Shown here: piece after piece, positions 37,971-51,367 of the stretch
Position numbering within the stretch: position 1 is the first letter of the stretch
Layout: each line of letters begins with the position of its first letter
DNA from: Smittium mucronatum
Taxonomy: Eukaryota; Kickxellomycota; Harpellomycetes; Harpellales; Legeriomycetaceae
Direction of reading: 5' to 3'
Assembly (NCBI GenBank): GCA_001953115.1
Contig: LSSL01007791.1
Location: 1 to 64,000, forward strand
DNA length: 64,000 nt
The notes under the pieces: generated by a model
What the model saw: only the letters and a program-made list of their open reading frames with translations
What the model was told of the DNA's origin: nothing
Database searches by the model: none
Made by a program: the position numbers and the translations under genes

Positions 37971-40900
37971 ATTTAATTGTTTTGGTTGGTGGATGTGGTT
38001 TTATTTTTATTTTTATCATAAATATTAATATATGTTTAATTATTTGAAGCTCCTGTTTTAAAATTTGAAAATAAATATTAACTATGGGATTACTCTAGAA
38101 TTGTTTTAGTTTAGTTTTATCTAAAAAGAAAAATATTAATTAATATTATTTCACAAATAATATTTATATATCGGATAATATTCTATAAACTTTTCTAAAA
38201 AGTTCTAAAAAAAATCGTAAAAAATACCCTAATAGATAAATAAAAATAACTGAATCTGTAGAAATATAATTTTTTTCTTCTGATATTTTCAGACATGTAT
38301 TTTTTTAACTCTTATTTATTTAATTGTAATATACATTAAAGAAATATTTTTAATATAATCTTAACCCCCTCCCCCCATCTCCCAAAATAGACGATATATC
38401 AATATTATATTTTTATTATATTTTTTTTCATTTTTAATGTGTATATATTTTTTCAATGATTGTAATATGAATTTATATCCCAAAATCAAATGTTTAAACT
38501 TTTAAAAATATAAATATTTATATAATAATATTTCTTCGTTTTTCATCCTTGTTTTAATTATTTAATAAAAATATTCGAATAACATTCCAGTATAAATTTT
38601 TTTAAGCTTTTTTTAGTACCATATATATGAAAAAAATTTAGATAACTAAAACGAAAAATAGCTATATTTACATTCATAAATCTACATTTAAGATAATATG
38701 GGCTTAACTATTTGCTCTATTTATTTGATAAAAAATATGAAAGTTTCAAATATTATTAATTTAATGTGATTAGCTATTCAAACCCATACCAATTTCTTTT
38801 TGATAATTTAAGATATAATATATTTGGATAAAGTGAAAATTTAAATTTAAAAATTTTATTTTTATTTTGAAAGAATTGTATTATATAATCTTTGATATTT
38901 TTCCAATATTATTAATAACTTCCGATTATATTTTAATAGAAATTATTCGATTATAAATATTATTAAATACGATTTTCGGAATAAAAAAAGTTCAATTTAT
39001 TTATTTATTTATTAAACTAAAAATGTCTATTAAATATATGTTTAACGTTAATTATAGTTAAAAATTATTGAAAATCGAAAATTTTAGTTTCTATAATATT
39101 GAAAACGTACTTGATATCTTCGATAGTTTTATTTGGACCTTTTTTATAAATATATTAGCAAAAAAAATGTAATTTTTAATTTAAACATTTTTATATATCC
39201 CTTTTTTTAAATTTTATGATTACATAAGATATAGAAGCCCCTATGTTGAACTGCAGTTTTATGATTAATCAATTTAAATAAATTTGATAAAAATGAGAAA
39301 AACTTCAACTTCCTTCAAAAGATTTTTTTTTCTTTTTTTTTACACACATTAATATTTTTTTGAGATTTAAGAAGTATTATAAGTTAAATTATTGGATTAG
39401 TATAAAGTAATTCTATTACCATTTATTTAATATTTGAAATTTTTTATTATAAAAATTCAATTTTTCTCTCTTTAATTATCAGCTAAAATAAAAATAAAAG
39501 CTCTTCTATTTTAGGCTGATTACTTATATAATAGGGTTTTTGGTCCGATTATACTTATTATTTTTTTTTTCTAAAAATATATCTTCTCAGTTGATTTTGA
39601 ATTATTTTCTTATTTCAGCTAGAAATTCAATTATTTTAAATTATTTACATAAATAAAGCTTTCTAAATTTAATTTTTAAATATATATCAAAAAAAATAAT
39701 CTGTTCAATTAACAAATAAACAATAGATATTACAAATAATATTTATATTTAAGGTAAAACAATGTGATCTATTCTGAAATCTGTTCAAATTTAATTTATC
39801 TTTACAATTAACCTTTTTAAATTTTTTTTATGATGTTAATTAATAATATTCAATAGTATTTCATGGAGATAAATATGATATAATATATTCCATAAAAAGC
39901 TTTTAAAAGCTTTCTTTCATATATTTTAAGAATAATTTTAACTAATATACATGCTTTCTTACATTTAAATTTATTTTAAAAATAACAAATATATAAAGGG
40001 GTAAAAAATATATATTCACTTTTCATAGCTGATTTTAGCCAAGATTTTGATTATATTTGTAAGTAAAACCTGGAATTTTTTTAAAAAATCCAAAAATTGG
40101 TCCAAAACATGCCTCTGAATCACATTAATTATGAATGAATAAAAATATTGAAGAAAATATTCAATTTTTAATGTAAATATTTAAATAGGAAATTTTTGAG
40201 TATTTTAGTTTAAAAATCAAAATAACGATTAATATGATATAAATAAGCCATCTAAATGATTTTTTTTTTATAAGAAAAGTTTTTTTTACAATTTTTTTAA
40301 AAAATTCAAGAAAGTTCTCAATTATTGCAAATATAAATTTTATCTGTTCAGATTAACATATTCATTCTATAAATATTATAAAAAAATTATAATTTTTTTT
40401 AATCCTATTAAATATTAATATAGACAATAAAAATATACATTATTGAAATTCACTGAAAATAGTAGCTATAAAAAATCGAATTATTTGGATTCAGTTATTT
40501 ATTAACTCTCTAAGAAAATAAAACTTTTTTGAAAAGTATATCTTTTCGTAAAATTGAATGTTTTCTATACTATTTTTTGGGATGGAGACGAAAATACGAG
40601 TGATAAATTTTAATAGAGTTGCAATAATTTTTTTTTTAGGTGTAAACACATAATAAATTTTTTAAAAAAATCAAGTGATTTTTATTGGATCTGATATAAT
40701 GTAAGATTAAAAAGCATTATAATTTTTTTATAAATAGAAGCATCATTTCCATAATTTTAGAACTATACATGAGAGGTTTTTATGGAAGTATTTTTTATTT
40801 AAGAATTTTTTAAAAATAATTTTTTTCTTGGTTTTGAGTGTCTTTGAACTTTATAAACACTGCTATTGGTAAGGAAAAAATACAAAGGTATGAACTAGGA

Positions 40901-42493
40901 GAGACATTCTCTCTCTCTTTTTTATCAAAACCGATCTCTTTAAATTTCAAATCTTCAAATATATAGTAAAACATTTTTTTAAATTTTTTAAAATGTATTT
41001 TTTATAAGAAAATTCGAAAAGATGGTAGATAATTAATAATTATAAAGCAAAAAGAATATATGAATCTGTGCATAAACTGTTATATAAATGTTATTTTACA
41101 GGAGAAATAAACTGAATTTTCTAAAAAAAATCATTGGTTTTAAATAAGTGACTAAATATTTAAGGTATAAACATAACAATAAACTATCAGCTTTTTTTAT
41201 TTAGACATTCAGAATTTAGTTTTGATTAGGTATTAAAAGAAAATTTCTTTTCTACAACGAAATTATAATTTATATTTAAATATTTAATTAATTTTATAAT
41301 ATATTAAAATCTGATTATAACATTCGGTATTTTTTAATTACTTAAATAAATATATAAGTAGATATCTTGGGTGGAATTATCAACTTTTTAGGAATATAAT
41401 ATTAATATTGCACTTTAATTATCAGTAAGAATTAAAAATAATTGAGAGAGAGTTCTATTTATTTTTTTGGCTAAGCTGAAAATGTAGAATTTTTTATGAG
41501 GGAATTATATTTTTAAAGATGTTTTCAGTGTTAAAATAATTTATTTTTACAGTAATTTAAAATTTATATACACTTTATTATATATAAAAGGTCATTTTGA
41601 ATAATAAATTAACAAAATTTAAAATTTAAAACAATGATTTTCATCTAAAGCTCAATATATCGTAAAAAAGTGTTTTTATTATATATTTAAATATTTTGAA
41701 AGAAAATACTAATAATATGAATATTTTTATAACATATTTTAACATATTATTTCTGATTATTCAATTAAACAAATAAGTTATTTAAAGAAATAAGAATATT
41801 TAATAACAAGATCAAATACTTGAGGGTGAATTTTGATTAGATATTCTGTGACCTAGAAAACTTTTTAATCAGAATTAAATTTTAAATATTTAATTTTAGA
41901 AATTCCCCCCTATAAAATTGCAATGATTTTATAAAAAAATCTCTATTTTTTTCTTTATGTTTAAAATCGCTTACAAAATATTATTTATAAAAATCTCTTA
42001 TGCTAAATTATACCTTCATATTCTGTCGAAGCATTTCATCAAATTAAATCTTAAGTATATAATCACAAATTTATTAGAGATAAATTAATGCCTAAAATTT
42101 ATGAAAATTTTCTGATATAAAACTGATTAAAGTTATTATTTTTTTGGGAACTATTAAATAAAGTATAAAAGGGTAATTATTTAGGACATCTTAAGAGGGC
42201 TGTGTATTTTTATAAAAATAAAAACAAAAATCTAAAATCTAGAAACAAAAAAATATCACAAATTTAGTTTTTTTTATAATTTTTAGATATAATTAATACA
42301 ATAAAATAAACATCCTTTCACTAAGATAACAAAAAAAACAATATTTTATGATAAAAAGAGTATAAAAATATGGTGTTTATTTTTGGTAAATTTGTTTACT
42401 AGAGAATTTTTTTAATATGAGGACAAAAATCTATCGAATAGCAGTTAAAAATATTAAAATTTTGATTTAGATGAAAAACACGGAAGGAAAAAT

Positions 42494-42503
42494 GGGGGGG
42501 GGG
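42494..42503. repeat. G10 homopolymer
   Basis: Ten G residues followed by AGG, in an AT-rich desert. Confidence 0.88.
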
Positions 42504-44983
42504 AGGTGTTTAGAAATGTATTATTAAAAGTTATTTCAAAATATAGTAACAAAGATTTTTTTAAAAAATTAAAAAAATTAGGAGCCTGAATTTTTTTTCT
42601 ATATTTTTTTATTAAATTTTTAAGTATGAATATTTTATTGAAGAGTAAATTGTTCTTATTTTTTTTTGTAAAATAAATGCCATATCCTTTTTTTAGTTTT
42701 AATAATATTTATATCTATTTAATGAAAAATGATATTAAGGTTTTTTAACAAAAAGCTAATATGAATACATAATGTAAATATCTAACTACAATCAAATTCA
42801 ATATTTTATAATCATTTTTTAAATTCATAAATTCACTAATGAAAATTTTGAATATTGCATTCTTTTTTTTTGCAAAAAATAATTTAAGAAGCGGATCTAT
42901 TTTAAATGATGTGATCTAAAATAATATAGCTTGGAAAATGCAAAACATGTTAATCTTTTAAAGGAAAGAATTAAAAAAAGGCTCTTTATTTAATAATTAT
43001 ATCTTATACAATAATTATTCAGTCATAAGTGTAGTGGGGGTGGGGTTTATCTTATTACTTTTAATCTGAGATAAAATATTTTATTATGTATATTAATTTC
43101 TGATATGATTTATATAAAATCAGCATTTTTTTAATCCTAAAGAGGCTATCCGAAAAATTCGAGGCTTTTCTAAATTCAAGGGTGATTTTCAAAAAAAATT
43201 ATTGCATTTATTATGATTAAAGATATTCTGTGAGATAATTATGAGTTGATTTTTTAAGTGGAAATTATTAATACAGAATATTCAATATATTAGCAACTAA
43301 TTTAAAGAACGATATTAATATTAATATAAATATGGTTTATTATAATTTAAATAAATAATTAAAATAAATTTATTCTATTTTAATCAGATCTAAATTACTA
43401 ATAAAAATAATACTCCAAATTTCATTTTTTATAAAATAAATTTATTAATATAAAAAATGTTATATTTTTTAATATCATTAAATTATCAGGATTTATTAAA
43501 TATTATATTGACTGGTTATTCGTATATGCATCAGAAATGGAAGAATTATTGTTTCATTTAAATCTAGAGAGTTTTTTTATTAAACTATATTTAAATGTAA
43601 CTACGATTTGGAGATAGCATATTTTTGTTATGTTTTTATTCTTTTTTCTATTGTAAATGAATCTAAAAAATCTTATTAAGGTCGATTTTATTCAGATATT
43701 ATATGATCTAACATTGACAATTATGTTAAATATTTTTAAAAAAAGTCTCAAAATTTAATAAGACTACCAAATAATTATTTTTAATACCCCTTTAGCATTA
43801 TACCAAAGATTATATGTACATCTAAATTTTATAAAATTTTTGCAGAGGGCAGAAGGGTAAGAGTTTTAGTTTTCCAAAAAAAAATTCTCTATTTTTCTAC
43901 TCAATGAGGCTCAAATTAAGAAGAAAATTCTAAATAAAAGATATAAACTATCAAAAATTATTATGATATTATTTTATCTTCATAAAATTGAATAAGTCAC
44001 AAGTTCCTAAAAGAGAAACCACACTTTTTTCTTGATCTTACTTTTATCTGCTGTTTTTATTGTAATAATTTCGATTTATTACTTGAATGAATATTTGATA
44101 AGCTTTATTAATTAATAAAAATAACATAGTGTCACTCGATATTCATATTAAAATCAATTAGTTATTATGATAAAAAATAGAAATCAGATTAAATTTTTCT
44201 AAAATCTCCCATTAAATGATTCAAAATTACAACTTTGGATTTATTAAGACATATTAACTAAACAAAAAATAAATTCTAGGAGGTCTAGCAGAGTTATTAA
44301 ATCTCTTGAAATTTAAAAAAACCATAAAAATATTTCATTATACTTACAAAATACGATTTATTTTAGTCAAATCATAATTTTACTCTTCTTCGTTCTCAAT
44401 AAGTTTCCAGAGAAAAAAAAAATCAATTTTTTTTTAAATTACCAATAGATGCAAGTGTGAATTTTCCAATAAGTGGCTTTGCATATATTTATAAAATTTT
44501 AGATATTTTTGGTATTGAAATTTTTTTGAAATTTTTTTCACTTAATATTTATAACAGGAAAAATATATAATTAGTTAATATCTCGTTTTATATAAAAGAA
44601 ACTAAAAAAATATTCAGTTCGATTTTTTAATTTTGTGATTTTTATTCTCGAATTCGCCCTCGTTTCAAAATGGAGTATTTGTAGTATGAGCTTTTTTTTT
44701 TCTCAAAAAATTATTTTTGTGTAAATTTGTATTTTTTATCTCTGAAATTTCTGAATTTTGAGAAAGTTATTGAAATTGAAATTTAATATTTTTCAAAATT
44801 GAATTGAAAATTAACGAAAAAAATAAAATTTGTAAATATAAATAATTTAGAATTTACAATATTTACAGCATACACATTTTTACTTGGTTAAAATATCAGT
44901 ATTACATAAAAATAATTTTTAACCCGTATAATTTGAGAATATTTCCTGAAAAATAAACCTATATTTTTAAATAAAATTAGATT

Positions 44984-44996
44984 TCTATACATATAC

Positions 44997-45036
<40 letters not shown>

Positions 45037-45038
45037 TA
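44984..45038. repeat. (AT)n with flanking inverted arms
   Basis: Fourteen AT dinucleotides (45003-45030) preceded by three ACATAT-like units, with ATTTCTATA on the left and TATAGAAAT on the right. The arms are perfect inverted repeats, so the whole can fold into a long hairpin or cruciform. Confidence 0.8.
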
Positions 45039-46571
45039 AAATTTTATTCCGAATAATATTTTAAATTTTATATTAAAAAGATAAAACATACAAGAGGATG
45101 TTTTTCAAGAGTTTTTTTGTGATAAAAGTCCAAATAATTTTTTCAAAACAAATAAATAAAATCTTTTAAAAAAGAGATTTTCTTCATTTTTTTTTAAATA
45201 TATCTGATTATTTTTTTTATCAGAATGGCATGAAGATTAAAAAAAACATAAATTTTTTTTTGGGATATCTTAACTCTACAACAAATTAAAAAAAAATCGA
45301 ATTTCCTTTTTTAATTTTTTTTTAATGAATAGATATATAAAAAAAGTATGCTTGTTATAAAGATATTAAAATAATAGTATTTTTTTAAATGTATAATTGT
45401 GGGTGGAAAAAATACTTACAAAACTCAATATTAAAAATTTATAGTCAACATGAATTCCCCAAGTAAATAATTATATATATTAAATTTATTGAAAATTATT
45501 CAATCAGTTTGATACATAACAAACTTAATTACAAAACAAAATATTTTTAAAATATTTAATTTGAAAAATTGAAATAAAAATCAGCTTAAATCATTTGTTC
45601 GTCATGCAAAATAAATTATAACATGTATTATAAAAAATCTACCATTAATAGAATAAGGTATTAATAACTGTTTAAATATTCTAATATCCATAAAATATCA
45701 CTAGAAATTTTTTTTTTTTTTTAAATTGAGTCAAATATCTTCTAAATGAAATTTTATTAAATTTATACAAGGTAAAATATCATTATACACCCGTAAAAGG
45801 ATAATTTTTTTGAACAGATAGCAAATCTCGAAATATGATTAATAGAAATTATGTATTTATTAAAAAAGATAATTAAATTTGACATAAAAAAATTTGATAA
45901 AAATTTCAAGTAAAATAAAATAAAACTCTTTATTTCTCATTAATATTTGACCAAAAAGGATATGACATATAATTCAAAAAGGGTTTGATAGAAATTTCAG
46001 TGAAATTTATTGTTAATAAATAAGTAGTAATTATAAAATCCTAATATTTTTTTAATGATAACCAAAGTTTTTACAAAAGAATAATTAGTTAAAACCTAAA
46101 TTTTTTCATTTTAAGACTGAGAAAAAAAAAAGAGTATTTTACACGTATTTAGAAATATGTTTAAAAATATCAATACTGAAATTAATAAAACCTCGCAAAA
46201 AACATCAGTTTTCCTATATAACTTTAATAATTTAGTCTCTAAAAAATATATAATCATTAAATCAGTAGTACTATGTATCAATTACCATTAAAAATATAAA
46301 AAAAACAATAATAAATCATTTTTTTACCATTAATATAGAATTATTAAAGTTTCAAAAGTGGTATTGGTAAAATTTTATATAGAAATTTTTATAAACGTTG
46401 AAAATAAACTAATCTTAATGAAAAATATTTTCCCATCTAAATAATATTAAATTCTGTTAAATATACCACTATTTATTCAGAATTGTGATAAATGATATAT
46501 AAATTTGTGTAAATTTTTTTTAAAGGTATAAACTTTCCTTTTTCAAATAATTTTATTTACAATATTCTAAT

Positions 46572-46581
46572 CCCCCCCCCC
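46572..46581. repeat. C10 homopolymer
   Basis: Ten C residues within desert sequence; the next base pattern is TTCTTAATT. Confidence 0.88.
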
Positions 46582-47307
46582 TTCTTAATTGACCCAATAT
46601 ATCAATATATTGCAGTAAGTTATGGTTAAAAATAAATTAAAAGCTTAAAAATATCTATATATGTTTTTTTAATATTTAATATAAAAAAATTAAGAAAAAA
46701 AAAGATCCGTCTAATTTTTTTTTTAAATTTAAAGCTTTAATAAAGATAGTTTTTTAAAAAGGTAATGTGATATTTAATTATGAATGCACAAGAATTGATA
46801 ATTACACAATGTTTTTTATAGCCTAATTCCATTGAAAGATAATTCGAAATTATTTTAAAAAAACATCAGCATCTGTTGTCAGTTTTAATAAAATTTACGA
46901 TCGAAAAGCTCTTTATATCTTTGAATATTAATTAATCGATAAATATATATAAATGTTACACTTTTAGGCTAACCAGATGATTTTACAAAAAATTTTATAT
47001 TCTAATTCTGTGTATGTTTATGTCTATTATTTTACATATATATGTATTTATTTCAAAAAAATTGAGATTTTTCAACGTTATGACTTCACAAAATTTCATT
47101 TGCTATTTCAGATATAAAAAACGAGCAAGAAATTCGTTTTTTTGTATAAGATATCTATAAAGTGATGGTTTTCATATTTAAAGATAGGAGTTTATTATTT
47201 TTAATATTAAAAAAATCGAAGTAAGATGGTTTAATTTTCTGAATAAAACTATTTTTTTTAACTTATCCCTTCTTTTATATTATCCTTTAGTTTCTTTTTT
47301 TTTTCCA

Positions 47308-47896
47308 CCTTGCCGTGGTTTAGGGGCTTATAGTGTACTTTTCGAAGTGCACTAAACTAAAATTTCACACAGCGTTGTACCATTCCTGGTTGGGAGTAGT
47401 GGAGAAAGCAATTCCAGAAGAGGACCATTTCGGAACAGAAGGAACCGATCGTTTAGAAAAGCTGAGGCATATTCTAGTGCAAAAGTCCAGCGTTCAACAG
47501 TCGGACGGGTCTCAGCGTCTAACAGCTATTTTTAGGAAAGCCATGTCGATCAATCCCACGTTTGGGTAGGGTCCTAATTTTATTAATTCTGTTAGAAGTA
47601 GGCTCTGACTAGGGGCTCAGTAACTTCAATAAACAATAGTTCATTGAAAAAGAGCTTAATTCATGACTGCACGTAACCTCAGTCATCCAGCCTAATTGAA
47701 GCAATGACAGGGGGGTATTATTGTTGGTAAATTGAATGCTTATCCCTTAGTTACACAGCCGATAGACCGGCAGAGGGGCTTATTGTATTTGGGATAATAG
47801 TCTTTTCTATGAGCTTTTTTCTTTTTTTCAAATTTTTTTAGTATAGTTTTTAATGATGTTATCTTACAATAAAATTCCGTGATACAAAAAATAATA
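47308..47896 (+). mobile_element. SINE copy A, 5'-truncated
   Basis: About 590 nt, matching copies B and C from the motif CGTGGTTTAG to the terminal ATTCCGTGATACA. The sequence is much richer in G and C than its surroundings. Flanks are TTC-T(10)-CCA at 47292-47307 and TTC-T(7)-CCA at 47897-47909, a target-site duplication whose T run differs in length. The tRNA-like head of copy C is absent, so the copy is truncated at the 5' end. An open frame at 47333-47569 lies inside but is broken by stops at the same place in copies B and C, so it is not a conserved protein. Three blocks vary between copies (around 47400, 47455 and 47490), as in an old multicopy family. Confidence 0.82.
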
Positions 47897-47909
47897 TTCT
47901 TTTTTTCCA

Positions 47910-50722
47910 TAAGTGTTTCTATAATTAGAGCATATTTTTTTCTCCACGATTTCCAATGAAGCTTCTTAAAACTTTCCAAAGGTATTTTAAATTAATTTTT
48001 TAAAAAATTCAGATTTTCTTGATTGTGCCACTAGTATGTTAGCTCCTTAAAGTTTTATATTTATCTGTCATAATAATTCAGTATTTTTAACTTCTAAAAA
48101 TTAAATAAAATTAAATAAAGGTATTAGTAATAATTTAATATTTATATTTAAATCCTATCTTATTTCATTTAATAATATAAATGATTAAGGTTAATTTATT
48201 TTTTGGCTAAAATTAATTTTATTATATGAAAATTAATCAAAAACTAAATTTTTACTAGAGAAACAAGAAATTTTTTTAATGAAAGATCTTTTTATTAAAT
48301 GACATCACATGCGATATTCAAGATTTTTGTTGTAGCTATTTAAATCATTTTTTAATCATTATAACCTGATATCATTTGGCTTTTGATTAAGGGAAATGTC
48401 TTATTTCTAAAAATTTATGATTGACTCAAACTATTTTTCAGTTTTTAAAAGAAAGTTTGTATAGTGAGATTTAATTTAAATAAATAATAGTATTTTTATC
48501 CTCATATTCTGATTGATTGGTTGATTGATTTGATGCTCAAAGAATTTTAATAATTTTTTGATACTCATAAGACAAAGAGGAATAATAATAAAAGTTATAA
48601 AAATAGCTTGAATATAAAATTTTTTGTCACAAAATAAATTTAAAATAATTTGAATATGAGAAAAAAGCTTCTAAATTTCAGATTGATTTAATTTTGTTCC
48701 TCTCTACAGAAAATTAAGGTTAAATAGCAAAAAATTACGGGGGTTTAAAATTTTTCGCATAAATAGACATATTTCTAAGTTTTGTTTTCCATTTTAGCGA
48801 ATAGAATCATCATTAATTTTTTTTTGGAAAAATAGATCGCTTATTTCAAATAAATTGAGGATTATACTAATTAAAATTCCTTTTGGAATGATTTTTTGGT
48901 TCATATATGAATAATCTCATCCCCAATCAAAGGCCTAAAAAAATTTCTTACAATTTCTTGAGATTTGTCTAAAATAATCACACATATGATTTTGCCTCTC
49001 TTAAATACACATTTAAAAATAATGATAAAATTTCCACAGAGTTTTAAAAATAAATTAAACAGGGCCAAAACAATTTATATGAATTATGCAGTGGCGAAAT
49101 TAGATAATAAAACAGTGATGACTAAAGTGAATCCAAAATTATGTAAGTTTTTTTTTTCATTTGATATAATGTTGTTCGTATGATATATGAATGTGCATAT
49201 ATATATTACAGTATTTTTTTAATCATACGGTTACCATTGCTATAGTTTTTTCAGGAAATATTCCAGGAATAGTCTACCTGTTCTAGAAAGGTAAAGATAA
49301 AATAAAACTTTCACGTGAATAATAAACAGTTTAATAGGCTCTAAAAAATACCAATTATTTACGAAATCACTATAGAACCTTTAAAAATTCAATATTTATG
49401 TGGTATTTATTTTCGATTTAATTTCTTTATATCCGAGAAAAAAATCTCGGACGCTACATAAATATCTATAATAAGGGTTTTTATATATTTCATCTCTTCA
49501 TATTTATGATTTTAATTTTTAATACTAGGGATAAAATTTCAGAAAATATTCCACAAAACGTAGAAATAGCTCAAAAAAAAAAATGAATGGAAGAATTCAA
49601 CTATCTTGCAAATATTAAAAAACTCTAGCTTTTAGTAGATAAATTATCTACTTTATTTACTCATAAATATATAAATGACGAATTAAAGAAATTAAATCCT
49701 TCTATTTATTAAAAACTTGTTTTTTCATTTTGTTAATAAAGATATTTCGCTAAAAAAGGCCGATTCTATAATTCTTGATCTTTACAAGTAATTTCTCGTA
49801 TCACTAAAAAAATAATTTGCTATTAATCAGTACAATTCGTGTAAACATCAATTTTAACGGATTATTTAATGCCTTATAAAATTAGCAATGACTATTTGTA
49901 TTCTTATTTGAAGAATCTATTAACTAATGAACCATTAATTTAGAAAATAGACTCTAAATATCCCTTTTTCTTGATTAAGTTTTAACCCTTCAATTAATAT
50001 TAAAAAAATAAGCCCTAATAGCAATTAACTTACAAGACGATACTCCATGATACTTGAAATTATCTTCTTCGTCTAGTGAAAAGTAAAATTTTTCACAAGT
50101 ATTATCTAAATTATTTTAGAGCCTGGAATAAGAAGTGTTATTTAAATAAATACTTTAGTATTCATACTGGCATTCTCAATGATAGAACCACATTAGCTAA
50201 TATTATAATAGCAATGAAGTTTCCTCTAACATCTTAGATTTTTATAATTCCCGGTCTCATATGTGGTGTTCTAATATAAAAACCATACATGTTTATGGTA
50301 CCAAAAAACTGGATGAAAATATTAATAGTAATTCTAAGTAGTGGTAAAAATTTTATAGTTCTAAATTCGATTTTTTTTATGTTAAAATTTCATTGATTCC
50401 GTTATATCTGGTGTTATTTTCGATTAATAACTCTTATCAATAAACTCATCGACTATTCAGAAAATGGAAGGTCCATTTTATCACATCTATCTTTATTAAA
50501 AAAATTAGTAGCTTAAAAAGAAATTTCAGCCATATATATGAATCATCTTGAGCTTTTACTTATTTAAAATTGAATTAATTAAACAATATCTCTCTCAAAA
50601 TTTTTTTGTTTAGCTTTTAAGGTATAAATAGATGTATTTTATTTAATTATTCTTTTATATATTTATGACTAAATAAAGTAGATAATTCCTCTAATATAGG
50701 GATATAATAGATACATTGATAA
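47910..50722. other. AT-rich interval between SINE copies A and B
   Basis: Mostly desert. One weak coding-like patch on the plus strand ends at a good donor: 49037-49143 reads SFKNKLNRAKTIYMNYAVAK LDNKTVMTKVNPKL, then GTAAGT, with an acceptor TATTACAG near 49211. It has no recognised family and may be chance. A transposase-like relic is listed separately at 50058-50237. Confidence 0.4.
50058..50237 (+). pseudogene. Possible IS1595/Merlin-type transposase relic
   Basis: A sixty-codon open stretch, bounded by TGA and TAG, includes WNKKCYLNKYFSIHTGIL followed by NDRTTLANIIIAMKF. The pattern W-x(3)-C...KYFSIxTG...L...I resembles the zinc-ribbon-to-catalytic junction of ISXO2/IS1595 and eukaryotic Merlin transposases (there usually C-x2-C...FSIRTGSFF...L...I), with the second Cys and the FF lost. 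The DDE catalytic region is not visible downstream, where the sequence falls apart into stops. If correct, it is an old, inactive fragment between two SINE copies. Confidence 0.3.
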
Positions 50723-50733
50723 TAAAAATAATT

Positions 50734-51356
50734 ACCCTTTTTTTTATCACGGAATTTTATTGTAAGATAACATCATTAAAAACCACACTAAAAAATTTTT
50801 AAAAAAAGAAAAAGGCTCATAGAAAAGACTATTATCCAAAATACAATAAGCTCCTCTGCCGGTCTATCGGCTGTGTAACTAAGGGATAAGCATTCAATTT
50901 ACCAACAATAATACCCCCCTGTCATTGCTTCAAGTAGGCTGGATGACTGAGGTTACGTGCAGTCATGAATTAAGCTCTTTTTCAATGAACTATTGTTTAT
51001 TGAAGTTACTGAGCCCCTAGTCAGAGCCTACTTCTAACAGAATTAATAAAATTAGGCTCCTACCCAAACGTGGGATTGATCGACATGGCTTTCCTAAAAA
51101 TAACTGTTAGACGCAGAGATCAATCTGACTGTAAAACGCTGGTCTTTTGCAATAGAGTATGTCTAAACTGTGCTAAACGACCAGTTAATCGTGTTTCTAG
51201 ATAATCCTTCTCTGGAATCGCTGTCCTCCGAATCGCTGTGCGTTGTCTCCACTACTCGTAACTTAGAATAGTACAACAATGTGTGAAAATATGGTCAAGC
51301 GTACTTCGAAACGTACACTATTAAGTTTCTAAACCACAAAAAGGTATTTCATTATT
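50734..51356 (-). mobile_element. SINE copy B, 5'-truncated, inverted orientation
   Basis: Minus-strand copy of the same family, about 620 nt, with the 3' end ATTCCGTGATA near 50745-50755 and the 5' end at AATAATGAAATAC. A perfect 11-nt direct repeat, TAAAAATAATT at 50723-50733 and 51357-51367, flanks it. Long stretches of the 3' half are the same as copy A (for example the segment with CTCTGACTAGGGGCTCAG), while the 5' half carries a small insertion shared in part with copy C. It begins slightly upstream of copy A but still lacks the tRNA-like head. Confidence 0.85.
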
Positions 51357-51367
51357 TAAAAATAATT

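Larger units (their letters stand above)
36530..47291. other. AT-rich gene desert
   Basis: About 10.7 kb dominated by A/T runs. No open frame of coding-like composition was found on either strand, and no RNA gene. Contains the G13 tract at 37958-37970, a G10 tract at 42494-42503, a C10 tract at 46572-46581, and an (AT)n hairpin at 44984-45038. Confidence 0.55.

Noticed and set aside
47333..47569. Open frame of 78 codons inside SINE copy A
   Set aside because: The same frame is closed by stops in copies B and C, so it is a chance frame in a noncoding repeat.
47308..51356. Copies A and B as terminal inverted repeats of one 4-kb DNA transposon
   Set aside because: Each copy has its own, different target-site duplication, copy C stands alone, and no transposase lies between them at the right scale. 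Independent SINE insertions explain the data better.
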